64,000 nt of DNA from Nocardioides faecalis. Lineage in GTDB: Bacteria; Actinomycetota; Actinomycetes; Propionibacteriales; Nocardioidaceae. Below, piece after piece: positions 60,984-64,000 of the stretch; position 1 is the first letter of the stretch, and every line of letters begins with the position of its first letter. Location of the stretch: contig NZ_CP074406.1 of the NCBI RefSeq assembly GCF_018388425.1, positions 682,001-746,000 of the forward strand, in the 5' to 3' direction. The notes beneath the pieces were generated by a model that was not told where the DNA came from, made no database searches, and saw only the letters and a program-made list of their open reading frames with translations. The translations under genes were made by a program, and so were the position numbers.

Positions 60984-61847
60984 TCAGCGCAGCCGACGGA
61001 CCTCGAACCGCTCCACCGGGTGGGCGATGGCCTCCTGGGCCTCGATCAGCCGCAGCTCCCGCTCGCCGGAGCGCAGGGTCGTGTCGAGGACGTCGAACAC
61101 CGAGGCGGTGGTGCGCGAGAGCGCGGTCTCGGCCGAGCCCGTCTCGTGCAGGTGCGCGGTGAACAGCGCCGCGGTGATGTCGCCGGAGCCGTTGGCCTTC
61201 ATCGGCAGCCGCGGGGTCTGCACGATCCAGGCGCCGTCCGCGGTCACGGCGACCATCTCGATCACGTCCTCGGGCGCGCCGGCCCGCTCGACCGAGGTGA
61301 CCAGCACCGTGCTGGGGCCCATCTGCCGCACCTCGTCGGCAGCACTCAGCACGTCCTCGACCGGCGCCGGCTCGCTGAGCGCGTCGCGTCCGGTGAGGAA
61401 GCCGAGCTCGAACTGGTTCGGGGTGAGGATGTCGGCGACCGGGACCACGTGCTCGCGGATCACCGGCGGGATCGCGGGGTTGACGAAGCAGCCCGACTTG
61501 GCGTTGCCCATCACCGGGTCGCAGGTGTACGTCGCCGCCGGGTTGGCCGCCTTGACCCGCTTCACCGCGTCCACGATGACCTCCGCGACCTCGGGGGAGC
61601 CCTGGTAGCCCGAGAGCACCGCGTCGCAGCTGGGCAGCACGCCGCGGTCCTCGATCCCGGTGATCACCGCGCGCACGTCCTCGGGATCGAGCAGCGGACC
61701 ACGCCAGTCGCCGTACCCGGTGTGGTTGGAGAAGTGCACGGTGAAGACCGGCCAGACCTCGTGGCCCAGGCGCTGCAGCGGGAACACGGCGGCGGAGTTG
61801 CCGACGTGGCCGTAGGCGACTGAGGACTGGATGGAGAGGATCCGCAT
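60984..61847 (-). CDS. pdxY: Pyridoxal/pyridoxine kinase
   Basis: Phosphorylates vitamin B6 salvage substrates with ATP. 287 residues of the ribokinase-like PdxK/PdxY fold: ILSIQSSVAYGHVGNSAAVF at the start, FSNHTGYGDWRG, LSGYQGSPEVAEVIVDAV, CDPVMGNAKSG and the anion hole KANGSGDITAALFTAHL near the C-terminus with catalytic Asp. PdxY is the better match. ATG 61847. Divergent from the GMC gene. Confidence 0.93.
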   Translation of the reverse strand: MRILSIQSSVAYGHVGNSAAVFPLQRLGHEVWPVFTVHFSNHTGYGDWRGPLLDPEDVRAVITGIEDRGVLPSCDAVLSGYQGSPEVAEVIVDAVKRVKAANPAATYTCDPVMGNAKSGCFVNPAIPPVIREHVVPVADILTPNQFELGFLTGRDALSEPAPVEDVLSAADEVRQMGPSTVLVTSVERAGAPEDVIEMVAVTADGAWIVQTPRLPMKANGSGDITAALFTAHLHETGSAETALSRTTASVFDVLDTTLRSGERELRLIEAQEAIAHPVERFEVRRLR

Positions 61848-61928
61848 TCCTCCATCCTCCCAGGCCCGGCCGCCGCGTGCCGACCGCCTGGCACAGATCA
61901 CCAACATGAAACACTTTCGTGAAGAAAC

Positions 61929-61942
61929 TAGAACGCGTTACA
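61929..61942. promoter_or_regulatory. Possible KstR-like operator
   Basis: TAGAACGCGTTACA resembles the KstR-type site TAGAACnnGTTCTA (two mismatches in the right arm), 60 bases before the GMC start. Weak match. Confidence 0.35.
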
Positions 61943-62001
61943 GTGCATGTGTGCCGGGTCACCCTGCCCCGGGACGATCAGCGACGAGGATGGGAAGCGC
62001 G

Positions 62002-63669
62002 ATGGCGAAGCGTGGCTCTGGCAAGAAATCACCCAGCAACGAGGCCGACTACGTGGTGATCGGCTCCGGCAGCTCCGGGGCCATCGTGGCGGGCCGGCTG
62101 GCCCAGTCCGGGGCGAGCGTGATCCTCCTGGAGGCCGGCCCCTCCGACGACAAGGGCTTCCATGGCTACTTCGCCAAGAAGCCCGGCATGATCGGGCCGA
62201 TGCACTCCGAGCCCAAGCTCGAGCGCCTCTTCGACTGGGGCTACCGCTCCGTGCCGCAGCCGGGCCTCGACGGCCGCCGCATGCCCGCCCCCCGCGGCAA
62301 GATCGGCGGTGGCTCGTCCTCGGTCAACGGCATGGTCTACGTGCGCGGCAACCGCGCCAACTACGACTCCTGGGCAGCCGAGGGCAACACCGGCTGGGAC
62401 GCCGACTCCGTCAACGCCGCGTTCAAGCGCTACGAGGACTTCGAGGACGGCGAGAACGAGTACCGCGGCGCCGGCGGGCCGATCAAGATCACCCGCAACA
62501 AGACGCCCCAGGAAGCCACGCTGCAGTTCATCCAGGCCACCGCCGACACCCTCGGCGTCAAGGTCCTCGACGACTACAACGCCGCCGAGCAGGAGGGCAT
62601 CGGCCGGATGCAGCAGAACGCTGCCGACGGCCTGCGCTACTCCTCCACCCGCGGCTACGTGCACCACCTGAACCCGCCGACACTGGAGTTCCAGACCCAG
62701 GTGCACGCGACCAAGATCGTGATCAAGGACGGTCGCGCCACCGGCGTCGAGGTCGTCGACACCGGCCGCCGCGGCGGCACCCACCGGTTCATCCGGGCCG
62801 CCAAGGAGGTCATCGTCTCCGCCGGCTTCGCCAACACCCCGCAGCTGCTCATGCTCTCGGGCATCGGCCACGCCGACCACCTGGCCAGCGTCGGCATCGA
62901 CTGCGTCGCGGACCTGCCGGTGGGTGACAACCTGCACGACCACCTGTTCCACCCGATGTCGTTCCACGTGCCGAGCGTCCTGTTCAAGGGCAACCCCTGG
63001 ACGTTCGCCAAGGGCGTGGCCCGCGACGTGATGAAGGGCGACTCCTTCCTCAACAACTCCGTGTTCGAGTCCGTCGGCTTCGTGCGCACCTCCAGCGCCA
63101 CCGACGTGCCCAACCTGCAGCTGCACGCGCTGCCGTGGACCTACCCGAGCCCGAACCAGGACGAGCCGGTGCGGCACATGCCCGACCCGCGGCCCGGCTT
63201 GACGGTCTTCTCCACGCTGATCTACCCGAAGAGCCGGGGCACCCTGCGGCTGGCCTCGGCCGACCCGATGGCCGCGCCGCTCATCGACTACGGCTTCTTC
63301 ACCGACCCCGCCGACGTCGAGGTGCTCGCGGAAGGCACCGAGATGATCCGCGAGATCATGGCGTCCGCGGCGTTCGGCGGCGGCGTCAAGTCCGAGATCC
63401 ACCCGGGCGCCGACATCCCCAACGGACCGGAGCTGCGCGTCGCGCTGCGCAACCGATCGACATCGGTCTATCACGGCGTCGGCACCTGTCGGATGGGCAT
63501 CGATGAGCGCGCCGTGGTCACTCCCGACCTCAAGGTCCGCGGCATCGAGGGCCTGCGGGTAGCCGACGCCTCGATCATGCCGTCGATCACCGGCGGCAAC
63601 ACCAACGCACCGTGCTACATGATCGGCGAGAAGGCAGCCGAGCTGATCCTGGGCGGGGTGAACTGGTGA
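62002..63669 (+). CDS. GMC family oxidoreductase (choline dehydrogenase-like)
   Basis: 555 residues. ADYVVIGSGSSGAIVAGRLA binds FAD; GKIGGGSSSVNGMVYVRGNR, SAGFANTPQLLMLSGIGHAD and HGVGTCRMGIDERAVVTPDL, the last with the active-site His, are GMC signatures. Oxidises an alcohol to an aldehyde. The next gene, an aldehyde dehydrogenase in GTGA overlap, would oxidise that aldehyde to acid. ATG 62002 is preferred over ATG 61990 four codons before. Substrate not determined. Confidence 0.9.
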   Translation: MAKRGSGKKSPSNEADYVVIGSGSSGAIVAGRLAQSGASVILLEAGPSDDKGFHGYFAKKPGMIGPMHSEPKLERLFDWGYRSVPQPGLDGRRMPAPRGKIGGGSSSVNGMVYVRGNRANYDSWAAEGNTGWDADSVNAAFKRYEDFEDGENEYRGAGGPIKITRNKTPQEATLQFIQATADTLGVKVLDDYNAAEQEGIGRMQQNAADGLRYSSTRGYVHHLNPPTLEFQTQVHATKIVIKDGRATGVEVVDTGRRGGTHRFIRAAKEVIVSAGFANTPQLLMLSGIGHADHLASVGIDCVADLPVGDNLHDHLFHPMSFHVPSVLFKGNPWTFAKGVARDVMKGDSFLNNSVFESVGFVRTSSATDVPNLQLHALPWTYPSPNQDEPVRHMPDPRPGLTVFSTLIYPKSRGTLRLASADPMAAPLIDYGFFTDPADVEVLAEGTEMIREIMASAAFGGGVKSEIHPGADIPNGPELRVALRNRSTSVYHGVGTCRMGIDERAVVTPDLKVRGIEGLRVADASIMPSITGGNTNAPCYMIGEKAAELILGGVNW

Positions 63670-64000
63670 CGGCCACCGACCCCCGCGTCCTGGGCATCGG
63701 CGCCGACGTACGACGCCCCGACTCGGTCACCGACGAGCTGCTGCAGCGCCTGGTCTCCCGGGTCCGGGGCAGCGGCTCGACCTGGGAGCTGACCGAGGTC
63801 TACACCGGCGAGACGCTGGTCGAGCTGCCGCAGTCCACCCCCGCCGACATCGAGGCCGCGTTCGCCGAGGCCCGCGCCGCGCAGGAGCTGTGGGCGCGGT
63901 GGCCGGTGGCGAAGCGGGTGGAGGTCTTCAAGCGGGCGCACACCCTGCTGGTCGACAACGCCCTGAAGGTCGCCGACCTGATCCAGGTCGAGTCCGGCAA
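63666..64000 (+). CDS. Aldehyde dehydrogenase (succinate-semialdehyde dehydrogenase-like), 3' end missing
   Basis: The 111 residues in the window start TATDPRVLGIGADVRRPDSV and continue STWELTEVYTGETLVELPQS, AFAEARAAQELWARWPVAKR and VEVFKRAHTLLVDNALKVAD, the typical N-terminal part of ALDH enzymes. The catalytic Cys and Glu lie outside. GTG overlaps the GMC stop by 4 bases, so the two are translationally coupled: alcohol to aldehyde to carboxylate. NAD(P) preference cannot be judged. Confidence 0.85.
   Translation, partial: MTATDPRVLGIGADVRRPDSVTDELLQRLVSRVRGSGSTWELTEVYTGETLVELPQSTPADIEAAFAEARAAQELWARWPVAKRVEVFKRAHTLLVDNALKVADLIQVESG

Overview
The window is GC-rich, densely coded chromosomal DNA from an actinobacterium, most likely Nocardioides or a close relative in the Nocardioidaceae. 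This rests on synteny and gene content, not on a marker gene: lexA divergent from a LysM cell-division protein, followed by nrdR and a B12-dependent ribonucleotide reductase; hemE, hemY and hemQ of the coproporphyrin-type haem route; a WS/DGAT acyltransferase; DUF2510 and DUF3000 proteins; split LigD-type end-joining enzymes; and frequent GTG starts with 4-base stop/start overlaps.

Layout. 1-8.5 kb: gamma-glutamyltransferase (5' end outside the window), a flavin-binding PPOX protein, dapF, an SDR, hflX, an SGNH hydrolase and a DinG-type helicase. 8.4-16 kb: a secreted HExxH protease, then the SOS/dNTP block lexA <-> LysM protein, nrdR, nrdJ, with a cluster of LexA boxes and a tandem pair of NrdR boxes. 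15.8-20.5 kb: an accessory island inserted after nrdJ. It holds 21-bp tandem repeats, a frameshifted antitoxin-like gene, small unknown genes and a three-gene TIR / caspase / SLOG operon. The operon is interrupted by an ISL3-family insertion sequence with perfect 8-bp target duplications, placed exactly at the TIR-caspase gene junction. 20.7-30.5 kb: a NERD-domain helicase, hypotheticals, a secreted alpha/beta hydrolase, two DNA glycosylases, PpnP, an orphan beta-class DNA methyltransferase and a wax-ester/triacylglycerol synthase. 30.6-44.7 kb: an FG-GAP surface protein, a glutamate-cysteine-ligase-like enzyme, ThrE, a TetR-controlled Baeyer-Villiger monooxygenase/SDR/SRPBCC cluster, HrpA and a solute-binding protein. 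44.7-54.9 kb: RNase D, DUF3000, hemE, a NYN/LOTUS protein, LysR, DUF4349, hemY, hemQ, then a leader peptide that probably controls a cysteine dioxygenase-rhodanese pair, then msrB. 54.9-64 kb: LigD-type polymerase and ATP-dependent ligase, a TetR regulator with an internally duplicated membrane protein, tRNA-Thr, pyridoxal kinase, a GMC oxidoreductase and the start of an aldehyde dehydrogenase.

The strongest candidate for an unusual system is the operon at 17.0-20.3 kb. A short ThsB/MTH538-type TIR protein, a His/Cys caspase-family protease with a winged-helix-like tail, and a separate SLOG-fold protein were originally joined by GTGA overlaps. The TIR plus caspase pairing matches what has been described as type IV Thoeris; the added SLOG gene and the IS-broken junction are the new elements. 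A second notable item is a 22-codon, apparently leaderless leader ORF ending Cys-Arg-Arg-Arg upstream of the cysteine dioxygenase, whose Cys codon lies in one arm of a predicted hairpin.
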